Shown here: in pieces, positions 35,997 to 44,389 of the stretch
How the letters are laid out: every line of letters starts with the position of its first letter
Numbering within the stretch: the stretch's first letter is position 1
NCBI GenBank assembly: GCA_029211145.1
Contig: JARGEQ010000002.1
Location: 1-44,427 of the forward strand
Direction of reading: 5' to 3'
Length of the DNA: 44,427 bases
DNA from: Marinimicrococcus flavescens
Lineage (GTDB): Bacteria > Pseudomonadota > Alphaproteobacteria > Geminicoccales > Geminicoccaceae
Position numbers and translations under genes: made by a program
The notes under the pieces: model-generated
Database searches by the model: none
Told to the model about the DNA's origin: nothing
Seen by the model: the letters and a program-made list of their open reading frames with translations, nothing else

Positions 35997-37036
35997 GCCG
36001 CGTCCTCCGCGCCGTCGAGGAGCTGGTGCAGGTTTCTGCCCATCAGCGTGGCGAGGATGCCCTCGCGCACGCCGCGGTCGGCGACGCACAGCTGATCCAC
36101 CGGCCACTGCCGGTGGATCGCCTCGAGGATGGCGCAGCCGGCCACGACGAGATCGGCCCGGCCGGCGCCGATGCAGGGGTTGGCGGCACGGGTCGCGTGA
36201 TCGAGCATGCGCAGGTGATCCGAGGTTTCCTTGACGGCGGCGAAGGAGAGGCAGAGGCCATCGACCTTGCGGCGGTCGTAGCGGCGAAGGCCCAGATGGA
36301 CCGCCGCCAGGGTCGTGACGGTTCCCGAGGTGCCCAGCATCTGCAGCGCGGCGCCGTCTGCCAGGCGTGGCAGCGGACGCGACGCGTGCAGCGCCATGAG
36401 CCGCTCGTGCACATGCTCGACCATGGCGGCGAAGGTCTCCTCGCCGACCTCGTGGCCGAAGGTCTCGGACAGGGTCACGACGCCGAGCGGCAGGGAGAGC
36501 GCGGTACCGGGCTCGCCGCCTTCGCCGGGGCGGCTGCGGTCGAGCCACAGGATCTCGGTGCTGCCGCCGCCGATGTCGATCACGAGCAGCTGCCGCGCGT
36601 CGGGGTCGAGGAGCGGCAGGCAGCCCAGCATCGCGAGGCGCGCCTCGTCCTCCTGGCGCAGCACCTCGAGCTCGAGGCCGGTGACGCGCTGCACCCGCTG
36701 GAGGAACTCGCGGCCGTTGGCGGCCCGCCGGCAGGCCTCGGTCGCCACGCAGCGGGCGCCGGCCACGCGATGGCGGGCGATGATCCGGCCGCACACCTTG
36801 AGCGCCGTCAAGGTGCGGGCCATGGCGGGATCGCTCAGCCGCTCGGTGCGGGCCAGGCCTTCGCCGAGCCGGACGATCCGCGAGAAGCTGTCGATCACCT
36901 CGAAGCCGTCGCCGCGCACCTCCGCCACCAGCAGGCGGCAGTTGTTGGTGCCGAGATCGAGCGCGGCCAGCCGGGTGCCGACACGGGGAGAAGGCGGCGG
37001 CGCGACAGCAGCGTCGGCGGCGGCGAGCATGTCCAT
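35993..37036 (-). CDS. ppx: Exopolyphosphatase / GppA-type phosphatase
   Basis: A 347-residue Ppx/GppA family protein of the short form (actin-like fold, without the long C-terminal HD extension). Phosphate loops are ALDLGTNNCRLLV (25-37) and VIDIGGGSTEILW (about 147-159), and ATEACRRAANG lies between them. Members hydrolyse polyphosphate and/or pppGpp. ATG at 37036 is chosen; a putative promoter puts the transcript start about 26 bases before it, so longer frames are unlikely. It is coupled to rlmE by an ATGA overlap, a pairing I recall from other alphaproteobacteria. Confidence 0.88.
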   Translation of the reverse strand: MDMLAAADAAVAPPPSPRVGTRLAALDLGTNNCRLLVAEVRGDGFEVIDSFSRIVRLGEGLARTERLSDPAMARTLTALKVCGRIIARHRVAGARCVATEACRRAANGREFLQRVQRVTGLELEVLRQEDEARLAMLGCLPLLDPDARQLLVIDIGGGSTEILWLDRSRPGEGGEPGTALSLPLGVVTLSETFGHEVGEETFAAMVEHVHERLMALHASRPLPRLADGAALQMLGTSGTVTTLAAVHLGLRRYDRRKVDGLCLSFAAVKETSDHLRMLDHATRAANPCIGAGRADLVVAGCAILEAIHRQWPVDQLCVADRGVREGILATLMGRNLHQLLDGAEDAA

Positions 37037-37068
37037 GGGTTTCTTCGAAAGCACATCGGGGCGTACCG

Positions 37069-37096
37069 ATACTAGAGACAGGAGCCCCTGACGCAA
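37069..37096 (-). promoter_or_regulatory. Candidate sigma-70 promoter of ppx-rlmE
   Basis: TTGCGT (37091-37096) and TAGTAT (37069-37074) on the minus strand are separated by 16 bases. The match is moderate, but the position is right for the chosen ppx start. Confidence 0.4.
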
Positions 37097-37130
37097 GTGA
37101 TCCCTCGAGCGTGGCTGCCGCGCCCTTGCG

Positions 37131-37177
37131 GCGACCGGGCGCGGTTGGTAACCGGTCGCGGCGGACGGAAGGTCCGC
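37131..37177 (+). promoter_or_regulatory. Hairpins in the leader of the CDGSH gene
   Basis: GCGACCGG (37131-37138) pairs with CCGGTCGC (37152-37159), and inside it CGGTT-GGT-AACCG offers a competing small hairpin. GCGGAC-(5)-GTCCGC (37161-37177) follows. Together they occupy most of the 70 bases before the gene. An operator or an RNA switch-like leader are both possible; I recognise no known riboswitch. Confidence 0.35.
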
Positions 37178-37198
37178 GTGCGCCGCAGGGAGCAGGAC

Positions 37199-37438
37199 AT
37201 GAGCGAGCCGACGATCGCCCGGAAGGCACCTTTCAAGGTCGATCTCGAGGCCGGTCGGACCTACTGGTGGTGCGCCTGCGGGCAGAGCGCCAGGCAGCCC
37301 TTTTGCGACGGCTCGCACAAGGGCAGCGGGCTGGCGCCGGTCAAGCACGTGCCGGAGAGCGCTGGCAGCGTCTGGCTGTGCGGCTGCAAGCACACGGCGC
37401 GGCAGCCCTTCTGCGACGGCACCCACAAGGGTCTTTGA
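37199..37438 (+). CDS. Double-CDGSH iron-sulfur protein
   Basis: A 79-residue protein carrying two CDGSH [2Fe-2S] sites (C-x-C-x8-C-x3-H): Cys25, Cys27, Cys36, His40 and Cys61, Cys63, Cys72, His76. Both repeats contain ARQPFCDG. Such proteins bind labile redox-active clusters with three Cys and one His ligand. Roles in iron, electron or stress handling are suggested for the family. The ATG at 37199 has AGGGAG upstream. It is followed after 16 bases by a lipoprotein gene. Confidence 0.92.
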   Translation: MSEPTIARKAPFKVDLEAGRTYWWCACGQSARQPFCDGSHKGSGLAPVKHVPESAGSVWLCGCKHTARQPFCDGTHKGL

Positions 37439-37454
37439 CCGCAAGGAACCCACG

Positions 37455-37994
37455 ATGGCCAACCGCCTCCCCCACGGCACGCGATGCCTCGCGGCCCTGC
37501 TGCCGGCTCTCCTGCTCGGCGCCTGCAGCTTCACCGAGAAGGCGCCGCCGCCGGCCTGCCCGGATCCGGCGATCGTCGACGGCATGGACAGCAACGAGAC
37601 CCTCGAGCCCGGCGGCAGCGGCCCCGAGGCGGTGGCCTGGCGGTCCGCCATGCTGGGCTTCGGCGGCGGCTGCACCTACGAGGATGGCGGCGTGCGCCTG
37701 CGCTACACGATCGATCTCGCGGTGGCACCCGGCCCGGCCTTCGGGGCGCAGGACCGGTCGGTGCCGGTCCGGTATTTCGTGGCGGTCGCCGACCCCGCCG
37801 GCGAGATCATCGACAAGCAGGTCTTCTCCACCCCGGTGCCGGTCCAGCCGTTCGGCGCGCCGGTGGTGGCGACCGAGCAGATCGAGCAGAAGATCGCCGG
37901 CGTGATGCCCGGCGAGGGTGCGGCCTGGCGCATCTATTTCGGCCTCGAGCTGCCGCGCGAGGAAGCCTTGAGGCGGCGCGCCGGCCGGCCCTGA
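37455..37994 (+). CDS. Conserved-looking lipoprotein of unknown function
   Basis: A 179-residue protein with a lipoprotein signal: a hydrophobic run then LLGAC with Cys24. The mature part starts with SFTEKAPPPACPD and contains GGGCTYEDGGVRLRYTIDLA, so two further cysteines are available for a disulfide. A beta-rich core and a charged Arg-rich end follow. No catalytic motif is recognised. It shares a message with the CDGSH gene by spacing, with AAGGAA before the ATG. Outer-membrane or periplasmic anchoring is inferred from the signal. Confidence 0.75.
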   Translation: MANRLPHGTRCLAALLPALLLGACSFTEKAPPPACPDPAIVDGMDSNETLEPGGSGPEAVAWRSAMLGFGGGCTYEDGGVRLRYTIDLAVAPGPAFGAQDRSVPVRYFVAVADPAGEIIDKQVFSTPVPVQPFGAPVVATEQIEQKIAGVMPGEGAAWRIYFGLELPREEALRRRAGRP

Positions 37995-38013
37995 GCCCCA
38001 CCCTTCCTCCGCT

Positions 38014-38049
38014 CGGGCGGGCGCCGGCGCAAGGCCGGCCCGCCGCCCG
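38014..38049. terminator. Hairpin between convergent lipoprotein and DUF2339 genes
   Basis: CGGGCGG (38014-38020) pairs with CCGCCCG (38043-38049), with a further GCCGG/CCGGC pairing inside. It lies between two facing stop codons and probably acts on both strands, although a T-run is missing. Confidence 0.45.
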
Positions 38050-38061
38050 GGCGGGGCCCGG

Positions 38062-40614
38062 TCAGCCCGCCGCCGCCACGAACCGGCGGTGCACCCAGCC
38101 GAGACCCACGAGGCACAGGCCCAGCGCCAGAAACGAGGCGGCGCGGTAGAGCCCGTCGAGCTCGGCGAGGTCGACCAGGAACGCCTTGGCCACGGCAAGG
38201 CCTGCAACGAGGAGGCCGGCGCGCCGCAGCGGCCGCAGGTCGCGGCCTATGCCCACCGCCAGCAGCAGCCCGGCGGCAGCCAGCCAGCCCGCCGTGTGGG
38301 CGAGCAGCTCCGCCTCGCCGGCCGGACCCGAGAGATCTGCCCCCTCAAAGGCGTGGCGGATCTCGAGGCCGAGCCAGGCGAGCGCCAGCACGAGGGAAGC
38401 GACGCCGGCCGCCCGCCCCGCGCCGGGCCAGCCGGCGCGCAGCGCCGCCGTCATCACCGCTAGCGCCATCAGCGCCGGCAGCGCATAGGCCGGCAGCAGC
38501 AGATTGAGGAGCGGCAGGCTGCCGACCGGCAGGCCGGTGACGACGGGGTTCCAGTCCAGCAGAAGGCTCTGCAGGACCTGCGCCGCCGCTCCCGCCAGCA
38601 GCAGCGCCCAGCCCCACAGCAGGATCCGGCGGTGCGGGACCTCCTGGTGCCAGCGGAGCAAGGCCAGCGCACCGGCCGCCCAGGCCATCGCCCGCAGGGC
38701 GAGCTCCAGCAGCGGCTGGAGATGGGCGCCGGTAGCCTGGGCCACCCAGGCAGCCTCGCCGGCGACGAGCAGCAGGCCGAACAGAATCGCCCCGCCGCGC
38801 AGCATCGCCGCCAGCGCCTCGCCGCCCGTGCCGGCGAAGAGCCGCCGCGCCATGAGAAAGGCCAGAAGCGGCAGGCCGTTGGCGTAGAGGATGGTCCAGG
38901 GGCCCGCCATGGCCTGCCCGTCGCCGGCATGCAGGCTCCACAGGACGTGCGCCACCAGCAGGCCGGCGATCCACAGGGCCGGGCGGGCCAGCGCCGGCAG
39001 CGCCGTCCGTCCCGCGACCCAGCCGCAGGCCGGCACCAGCGCCGCCAGCGCCACCACCAGCCAGGCCTCGCGCAGGATCATGGCGAAGGCCAGGGCCAGG
39101 GCGCCCAGCACGCCGATGGCAAACGCGGCGACGGCCGGCTCGGGGCCGCCGCGGCGGCGCAGGAGGGACGCGGCGGCGAGCGCCAGGGCGGCGACGCCGA
39201 GGCCCAGCGTCGCGAAGCCGGGGCTCATCGCAAGACCCTCGAGCCGGGCGTGCAGCAGCGCCAGCACGGCAAGCGGCACCGCCACCGCAAGGCCGCCCCA
39301 AAAGCCGGGCGCCACGCCGCGCGCCGCCAGCAGGAAGCCGCCCAGCGCCCAGGAGAAGGCGACGGCAGCACCGGCCAGGGCCACCGGCCTGGCCTCGGGC
39401 GCCAGCCACAGCAGCGGCTCGAGCGCCACGGCGGGATCGTAGAGCTGGCTCACCGGCAGATCGAGCAGCGGCAGCTGCCAGGTCGCGACCGCCAGCAGGT
39501 TGGCCACCACCGCCGCCACGGCAAGCCAGCGCTCGTCCGGGCGGCGGGCGGCGAAGGCGGCCAGCCCCAGCGACAGGAGCATGACCGGCGCGAGCACCAG
39601 CGCCTCGTGGCGGCCGAGCACGAGGAACGCCACCTGGAGCAGCGCCATGGCCACCACGAGCAGGCGCATGGTGCGGCGCGCGGCCGGCGCCAGGACGATC
39701 GGCGGCAGGCCGAGCAGGCCCGCCATCGCGACGAGCAGGGCGTAGAGGGAGAGCGGCGCGGCATCCGCCGCGGGAGGAAGGGTCGCCAGCCAGAGGACGG
39801 GCCAGGCGACGGCGAAGGCTGCGAGAAGGAGCGCCAGGAGGCGCCAGCCGGTGAGCCGGACCACGAGGCCGGCGGCCAGGGCGCCGCCGGCGAGATAGGA
39901 GAAGAGGGCCCAGGCACGCGGCTCGGACGCCGCCACCAGGAGGGGTGCCGCCATCGCCCCGGTGAGGCCGAGCAGGGCGAGCGCCTGGCCGTGCCGCAGG
40001 GCGAGGCCCAGCGCCAGCGCCGCCACCAGCGCCAGCAGCGTCAGCGCCATGCCCGAAGGCAGGTAGGCGTAGAGCAGGTGGGCGGCGAGGCTGGCGCCGT
40101 AGAGGGCGCAGAGCCCGCCCGCGGCGAGCGCCGCCGGCACATGGTCGGTCTGGCCGGAGAAGGCCGGCCGGCGGCGCAGCCGTTCGCCCGCGCCCACCAG
40201 CGCCAGGCCCAAAAGGGCGCCCAGGCCCAGGCGGACGCTTGGGCCCAGCAACCCCGATTCGATCGCCCAGCCGGCGACGAACAACCCGCCCAACCCCAGC
40301 GCCACCCCGCCCAGCCAGACGAACCAGTTGCGGGTGAGCCGCTCCTCGAGCCCCTCCGTCGCCGCAGCCGGGACAGGCTCCGGCCCGGGCTGCGGCGCGG
40401 GCTGCGGCTCCGCCGGCGCCGTGCTCTCCCCTGCAGGCTCGACTTCGGGCGGCATCTGCGCCGGCGCCGCGGAGGCCCGCAGCGCCGCCTCGAGCAGGAC
40501 GAGCCGGCGCTCCATCCGGCGCAGGCGCAGGAGGCTGGTGAGCGCCAGCAGCGGCGAGAGCAGGAGCAACGCTCCCAGAAGCACGATCGCTCCTTCGAGC
40601 GTCCAGTCGAGCAT
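38062..40614 (-). CDS. DUF2339 polytopic membrane protein
   Basis: An 850-residue membrane protein of the DUF2339 family. An N-terminal helix (DWTLEGAIVLLGALLLLSPL) is followed by a short basic coiled segment (LRRMERRLVLLEAALR) and an Ala/Pro/Glu-rich linker to about residue 88. Around 25 hydrophobic helices rich in Leu and Ala then follow. The segment LTRNWFVWLGGVALGLGGLF is a family hallmark. GGAGG lies close before the ATG. The function of the family is unknown; no transporter or enzyme motif is visible. The gene stands alone, divergent from gloA. Composition is extremely Leu/Ala-rich, like most members. Confidence 0.85.
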   Translation of the reverse strand: MLDWTLEGAIVLLGALLLLSPLLALTSLLRLRRMERRLVLLEAALRASAAPAQMPPEVEPAGESTAPAEPQPAPQPGPEPVPAAATEGLEERLTRNWFVWLGGVALGLGGLFVAGWAIESGLLGPSVRLGLGALLGLALVGAGERLRRRPAFSGQTDHVPAALAAGGLCALYGASLAAHLLYAYLPSGMALTLLALVAALALGLALRHGQALALLGLTGAMAAPLLVAASEPRAWALFSYLAGGALAAGLVVRLTGWRLLALLLAAFAVAWPVLWLATLPPAADAAPLSLYALLVAMAGLLGLPPIVLAPAARRTMRLLVVAMALLQVAFLVLGRHEALVLAPVMLLSLGLAAFAARRPDERWLAVAAVVANLLAVATWQLPLLDLPVSQLYDPAVALEPLLWLAPEARPVALAGAAVAFSWALGGFLLAARGVAPGFWGGLAVAVPLAVLALLHARLEGLAMSPGFATLGLGVAALALAAASLLRRRGGPEPAVAAFAIGVLGALALAFAMILREAWLVVALAALVPACGWVAGRTALPALARPALWIAGLLVAHVLWSLHAGDGQAMAGPWTILYANGLPLLAFLMARRLFAGTGGEALAAMLRGGAILFGLLLVAGEAAWVAQATGAHLQPLLELALRAMAWAAGALALLRWHQEVPHRRILLWGWALLLAGAAAQVLQSLLLDWNPVVTGLPVGSLPLLNLLLPAYALPALMALAVMTAALRAGWPGAGRAAGVASLVLALAWLGLEIRHAFEGADLSGPAGEAELLAHTAGWLAAAGLLLAVGIGRDLRPLRRAGLLVAGLAVAKAFLVDLAELDGLYRAASFLALGLCLVGLGWVHRRFVAAAG

Positions 40615-40735
40615 GAAGCCTCCAGGCGGGTGCGGGCCGGCGACACGTCCCCTCCCCGCGATGGAGGTGGCGCCCGGACGGCACAGCCACTAGATCACTG
40701 GGGGCATCAACAGCCAGAGCGGGGAGCAGCAGGCG

Positions 40736-41176
40736 ATGCGCTATCTTCACACCATGGTGCGCGTAAGCAACATCGACGAATCCCTCGACTTCTACTGCAA
40801 CAAGATGGGCATGAAGGAAGTCCGGCGCATCGAGAACGAGAAGGGCCGCTTCACGCTGGTCTTCCTGGCAGCCGCCGACGACGAGCAGAGCGGCCGCGAG
40901 AGCCGCGCACCGCTGCTCGAGCTGACCTACAACTGGGATCCCGAGGTCTATACGGGCGGCCGCAATTTCGGCCACCTCGCCTACGAGGTCGACGACATCT
41001 ACGCCACCTGCCAGAAGCTGATGGACAGCGGCGTCACCATCAACCGGCCGCCGCGCGAGGGCCGCATGGCTTTCGTGAAGTCGCCCGACGGGATCTCCTT
41101 CGAGCTCCTGCAAAAAGGCGACGCGAAGGAGCCGGCCGAGCCGTGGACCTCGATGCCCAACACCGGCAGCTGGTAG
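40736..41176 (+). CDS. gloA: Lactoylglutathione lyase (glyoxalase I)
   Basis: A 146-residue glyoxalase I that converts the glutathione hemithioacetal of methylglyoxal into S-lactoylglutathione. The metal ligands expected of the family are present: His5 (RYLHTMVRV), Glu62 (LLELTYNW), His80 (NFGHLAYEV) and Glu123 (SFELLQ). Length is that of bacterial Ni-type enzymes. The gene is monocistronic by position and ends at a likely bidirectional terminator. Glyoxalase II is not in the window. Confidence 0.95.
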   Translation: MRYLHTMVRVSNIDESLDFYCNKMGMKEVRRIENEKGRFTLVFLAAADDEQSGRESRAPLLELTYNWDPEVYTGGRNFGHLAYEVDDIYATCQKLMDSGVTINRPPREGRMAFVKSPDGISFELLQKGDAKEPAEPWTSMPNTGSW

Positions 41177-41183
41177 GTGCCCG

Positions 41184-41209
41184 AGGGGGCTGCGGCGGCG
41201 CGGCCCCCT
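41184..41209. terminator. Bidirectional terminator between gloA and the redoxin gene
   Basis: AGGGGGC (41184-41190) pairs perfectly with GCCCCCT (41203-41209) across a 12-base loop, between facing stop codons. Confidence 0.5.
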
Positions 41210-41215
41210 TGCGGC

Positions 41216-41749
41216 TCACTCGGCCTCGCCGCGCGCCGGGTAGTTCTTCTGGAGCGCGAAATCGACCGCCTTCGCCAGATCCTCGAAGGAGGGCCGCGCG
41301 AAGGGCATGCTCTGGGTGTTGGCGTAATAGAGCGTGCCGTCGGCACGCACGAGAAACACGCCGGGCTCGGTGAAAAGCGCCGGCTCGTCGACGCCCGCCG
41401 AGGTCTTGCCGTGCCCGGCCGACAGATAGAGCCCCCAGCTCCGGGCGGTGTCGAGGTCGAGGGAATGGGCGAGGGCGAGATCGGGGAGCTGCCAGCCCTG
41501 CTTCGCCTCGGCGGCCCGCTCCTCGCTGTCGGCGCTCAGCGCGACCGCCTCGACGCCGCGCTCGGCAAAGGCGCCGAGCCGGCTGTGCAGATCCTTGAGA
41601 TAGATCTTGCAGATCGGGCAGTGGAGGCCGCGATAGGCCACCACCAGGCTGAAGTTCTGCGGCGTCTGCTCGGCGAGGCGCCAGGTGCCGCCCCCCACGA
41701 GGCGGGCCTCGAGGGCGGGCGCCGGCTTGCCGGGAAGAGGTCGGGGCAT
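41216..41749 (-). CDS. AhpC/TSA-type redoxin (peroxiredoxin-like)
   Basis: A 177-residue thioredoxin-fold protein of the AhpC/TSA-redoxin class. The active-site region reads YRGLHCPICKIYLKDL with Cys44-x2-Cys47, unlike the single T-x3-C of classical peroxiredoxins. It therefore belongs to the peroxiredoxin-like subgroup with a CxxC centre. AVALSADSEERAAEA and the late FLVRADGTLYYAN fit the fold. GGAGGA stands before the ATG. No signal peptide is present, so it is cytoplasmic. Peroxide or disulfide reduction is likely; the electron donor is unknown. Confidence 0.85.
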   Translation of the reverse strand: MPRPLPGKPAPALEARLVGGGTWRLAEQTPQNFSLVVAYRGLHCPICKIYLKDLHSRLGAFAERGVEAVALSADSEERAAEAKQGWQLPDLALAHSLDLDTARSWGLYLSAGHGKTSAGVDEPALFTEPGVFLVRADGTLYYANTQSMPFARPSFEDLAKAVDFALQKNYPARGEAE

Positions 41750-41800
41750 TGCGGATCCTCCGCTGGTTGACCGCCCGACTACTGCCTGAACGGTCGCCGC

Positions 41801-42547
41801 TCAGGGGGTCAAGAAGGCGTGATCCGGTGGTGCGGCGCGCCGCGCCGGCCGCCCGGCGATCTCCCGCACCAGCTTGTTGAGGATCGCCCTGCGAAAGTCC
41901 TCGAAGTCGAGTGCCGTGATGAGGAACGCGCCGGGACCGCCCACCACCTGCTCGCGATAGTAGCGGTCGAGGTTCAGCTCCATGGGTGTCGGCATGCCGA
42001 AGGGCTGCGGCCGGTCGTTGAGGATCGGCAGGCCGTTGATGACGATGCCGGAGTCGACGGCGGCGTCCCGGGCGTCGGCAACGGCCCGGCCGCTATTGTT
42101 GGCGCCATCGCCCGAGACGTCGATCACCAGCCGCTCGCCGGCATAGCCGTTGCCGTCGAACAGCGTTGCGGCGAAATCGATGGCGCCGCTGATCGAGGTC
42201 CACCGGCCGCGCGCCAACGGCTGCTCGGCGAGCGCGCTGGCGAACGCCTCGGCGGACGGCCTCCCCTCCACCAGCATCCACGGCACCAGCAGCCGCTGCT
42301 GCTCGGCGCCGGCCCACTCGACATAGGCCACCGCGATCCGTCCGGTGAAGGTGCGCCCGAGCGCTGCCAGCACCTCGGCGTCGCGGATCGCCGCGATATA
42401 GCCTTCGCGCTGCTGGCGCGCCTCCTCCATGTCGATGCTGCCCGAGACGTCGACCGCCAGCACGAGCTCGACATCGACGACGATCTCGGCCCGCGCCGGC
42501 GGGGCGGCGCCCAACAACAGAAGGATACCCAGGATCATGGCTCGCAT
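41801..42547 (-). CDS. DUF1194 secreted von Willebrand A-type protein
   Basis: A 248-residue protein with a signal peptide (1-20, cleaved after ARA) and a DUF1194 von Willebrand A domain. The MIDAS metal site is visible as D33-x-S35-x-S37 (AVDVSGSID), followed by the ISGAIDFAATLF threonine/serine loop and VIDVSGDGANNSG. The ATG at 42547 is chosen because it begins the signal peptide and has GGGAGG upstream; a longer frame adds 15 charged residues. Periplasmic protein binding is the usual idea for vWA domains; the partner is unknown. The second lipid kinase gene is divergent from it. Confidence 0.88.
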   Translation of the reverse strand: MRAMILGILLLLGAAPPARAEIVVDVELVLAVDVSGSIDMEEARQQREGYIAAIRDAEVLAALGRTFTGRIAVAYVEWAGAEQQRLLVPWMLVEGRPSAEAFASALAEQPLARGRWTSISGAIDFAATLFDGNGYAGERLVIDVSGDGANNSGRAVADARDAAVDSGIVINGLPILNDRPQPFGMPTPMELNLDRYYREQVVGGPGAFLITALDFEDFRRAILNKLVREIAGRPARRAAPPDHAFLTP

Positions 42548-42663
42548 CGCCGCCTCCCGGCCGTTGCGGATCGCGATCCCACAAGGTCGCAAAGGAGGCG
42601 GCGGCCGGCAAGCGCCACGGAACCGTCCGGCCGGTTGCCGGGTTGTCGCGGCACGGAGTGACG

Positions 42664-43536
42664 ATGCGCCGACATGCCCTGGTTTTTGTCAATCGCGGGA
42701 GCCGGCAGGGCGAGGAGCAGGCCGAGCGGGCCCTCGGCCTGCTGCGCGAGGCCGGCTTCTCGCTCGAGGCGTGCCCGGCTGAGTCCAAGCACTCGGCACC
42801 GGACTTTCTGCGCGAGCACGCCAGGGGTGCCGACCTCGTGGTGCTGGGCGGCGGCGACGGCACCCTCAACCGGGCCGCCGACGCCCTTGTCGAGATCGGC
42901 CTGCCGCTGGGGATCCTGCCGCTGGGCACCGGCAACGATCTGGCCCGCACGCTGGGCCTGCCGCTCGACCTCGCCGGAGCGGTGGCGGTCATCAGGGCCG
43001 GCCGCACCGAGCGTGTCGACATAGGCCGCGTCAACGGCAAGCCGTTCTTCAATGCCGCCACCATCGGCCTCAGCGTGGAGGCCGGCCGCTGTCTCGACGG
43101 TGCGCTCAAGAAGCGGCTGGGCCCGGCGGCCTATGTGCGGACCATCATCGAGGCGCTGCGTCGCAACCGCTCCTTCCTCGCCGAGATCGGGCATCCCGGC
43201 GGCAAGGTGCGGCGACGCTCGATCCAGCTCACCATCGGCAACGGGCGCCACCATGGCGCGGGCATGACGGTCTCGGAAGCGGCGGCGATCGATGACCACC
43301 AGTTCGACGTCTACAGCCTCGACCCACAGCCCTGGTGGTGGCTGCTGCGCCACCTGCCCGAGCTTCGGCGCGGCGGCAGCTCCAACGGTGGTGGCATCTG
43401 GCGCGCCCAGGCGCCGAGCCTGACCGTCCGCACCCGGCCTGTCCTGCCGGTCAGCACCGACGGCGACCTGACCACCAGCACACCCGCCGAGTTCACGATC
43501 GACCCCTCGGCCCTCGAGATCTTCGTGCCGGGCTGA
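42664..43536 (+). CDS. YegS/diacylglycerol kinase-like lipid kinase
   Basis: A 290-residue lipid kinase-fold protein. The nucleotide loop LGGGDGTLNR (61-70) is followed by PLGTGNDLARTLGLP, a family signature. The C-terminal half shows TIGNGRHHGAGM and VSTDGD. It is the second member of this family in the window and is closer to the YegS/LCB-kinase type with GTGNDLA than the one at 3475-4389, which has AGTVNVLA. ATG at 42664 has CGGAG upstream. A 12-base perfect hairpin ends the gene. Confidence 0.88.
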   Translation: MRRHALVFVNRGSRQGEEQAERALGLLREAGFSLEACPAESKHSAPDFLREHARGADLVVLGGGDGTLNRAADALVEIGLPLGILPLGTGNDLARTLGLPLDLAGAVAVIRAGRTERVDIGRVNGKPFFNAATIGLSVEAGRCLDGALKKRLGPAAYVRTIIEALRRNRSFLAEIGHPGGKVRRRSIQLTIGNGRHHGAGMTVSEAAAIDDHQFDVYSLDPQPWWWLLRHLPELRRGGSSNGGGIWRAQAPSLTVRTRPVLPVSTDGDLTTSTPAEFTIDPSALEIFVPG

Positions 43537-43543
43537 GAAACGC

Positions 43544-43577
43544 GGCGAAGGCCGGCGGAACTCCACCGGCCTTCGCC
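43544..43577. terminator. Strong hairpin terminator between convergent genes
   Basis: GGCGAAGGCCGG (43544-43555) pairs perfectly with CCGGCCTTCGCC (43566-43577) across a 10-base loop. There is no T-run. It serves the lipid kinase gene and probably also the facing repeat-protein gene. Confidence 0.6.
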
Positions 43578-43597
43578 ATCACTCGAGGCGTCGCCGC

Positions 43598-44338
43598 TCA
43601 GGGCTTGCAGTTGGGGGTCTCGGGGAGCTGGCCGCCGTTCGACCCACCGTCGGTGGAGCCACCGTCCGTGCCGCCGCCGGTCGTGCCGCCGCCGGTCGTG
43701 CCGCCATCCGTGCCGCCGCCGTCCGTGCCGCCGTCCGTGCCGCCGCCGGTCGTGCCGTCATCCGTGCCGCCGCCGGTCGTGCCGCCATCCGTGCCGCCGC
43801 CGGTCGTGCCGCCGTCCGTGCCGCCGCCGGTCGTGCCGCCATCCGTGCCGCCGGCGGGCGTCCCATCCTTCCCGGCCTCCTTCTCCGCCTTGCGCCGCTC
43901 CCTCTCGGCCTGGCGCTCGGCCTTCCGGCGCTCCTTCTCGGCCTGGCGCTCCGCCCTGCGCTGGGCCTTCTCGGCCCTGCGCTCGGCCCTGAGCTGGGCC
44001 TGCTGGGCCTTGCGCTCGGCCTTGAGCCGCTGCTTCTCGGCCTTCTTCTGCGCCTTGAGTTCCTTCTTGGTGAGCTCGGGCTGCGTCTCGTCGGGGGTGC
44101 TGCCGCTGTCCTCGCCGGCGCCCGCCTCATCCTGACCCTGCTGCCCGGCATCGCGATCGCGCTGGTACGCGCTGCAGCCGGCGCTGCTGTCTACCGGGCT
44201 CACATATTCGTGGCAGGCGAAGGCCGGCGTGCTGCCGCCGCCGGCATAGGCGGCGAGGCCGAACAGGGCGACGATCGCTGAAGAAAGAAGGGTGCGCCTG
44301 GCGCTGGAGCCGCGTTCCGGCCTCGGCGAGCTGATCAT
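43598..44338 (-). CDS. Secreted Lys/Arg-rich coiled-coil protein with Gly-Thr-Asp repeat tail
   Basis: A 246-residue protein. A signal peptide with a long basic front (RPERGSSARR) and hydrophobic core ends at about 41 (TPAFA-CHEY). A short Cys-containing acidic part (42-88) is followed by a highly charged helix (about 90-160) built from AERxAEKxRRK units. A tail of six to eight GGGTDGGTT-like repeats then leads to the end ETPNCKP. The start has AGGGGA about nine bases upstream. The family is not recognised. The basic helix could bind DNA, polyanions or the cell surface. The partial gene at the right edge ends in a similar Cys-containing tail. Confidence 0.7.
   Translation of the reverse strand: MISSPRPERGSSARRTLLSSAIVALFGLAAYAGGGSTPAFACHEYVSPVDSSAGCSAYQRDRDAGQQGQDEAGAGEDSGSTPDETQPELTKKELKAQKKAEKQRLKAERKAQQAQLRAERRAEKAQRRAERQAEKERRKAERQAERERRKAEKEAGKDGTPAGGTDGGTTGGGTDGGTTGGGTDGGTTGGGTDDGTTGGGTDGGTDGGGTDGGTTGGGTTGGGTDGGSTDGGSNGGQLPETPNCKP
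43640..43856 (-). repeat. In-frame 27-bp tandem repeats (Gly-Thr-Asp units)
   Basis: Imperfect 27-base units, mixed with 15-base and 12-base shorter ones, encode GGGTDGGTT and variants with TDD, TDG or ST. The units are so alike at DNA level that slippage could change copy number between strains. Confidence 0.85.
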
Positions 44339-44389
44339 GGTGGGTTTCCCCTGAACTTGAGAAGAAAGCGCGTCGTTCCGTGGTGCCGC

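Noticed and set aside
42619..42644. GGAAC-N17-GGTT before the second lipid kinase, resembling an EcfG site
   Set aside because: The -10 lacks the C of CGTT and the implied leader is only about 13 bases. Too weak to call beside the two exact matches.
43640..43856. Regular GTGCCGCCGCC-type repeats, considered as a CRISPR-like array
   Set aside because: Units are contiguous, in frame and without unique spacers; they encode Gly-Thr-Asp repeats of a protein.
44353..44379. Minus-strand GGAAC-N17-AGTT before the repeat-tail protein
   Set aside because: The predicted start of transcription would fall within the ribosome site of the gene, and the -10 is imperfect.
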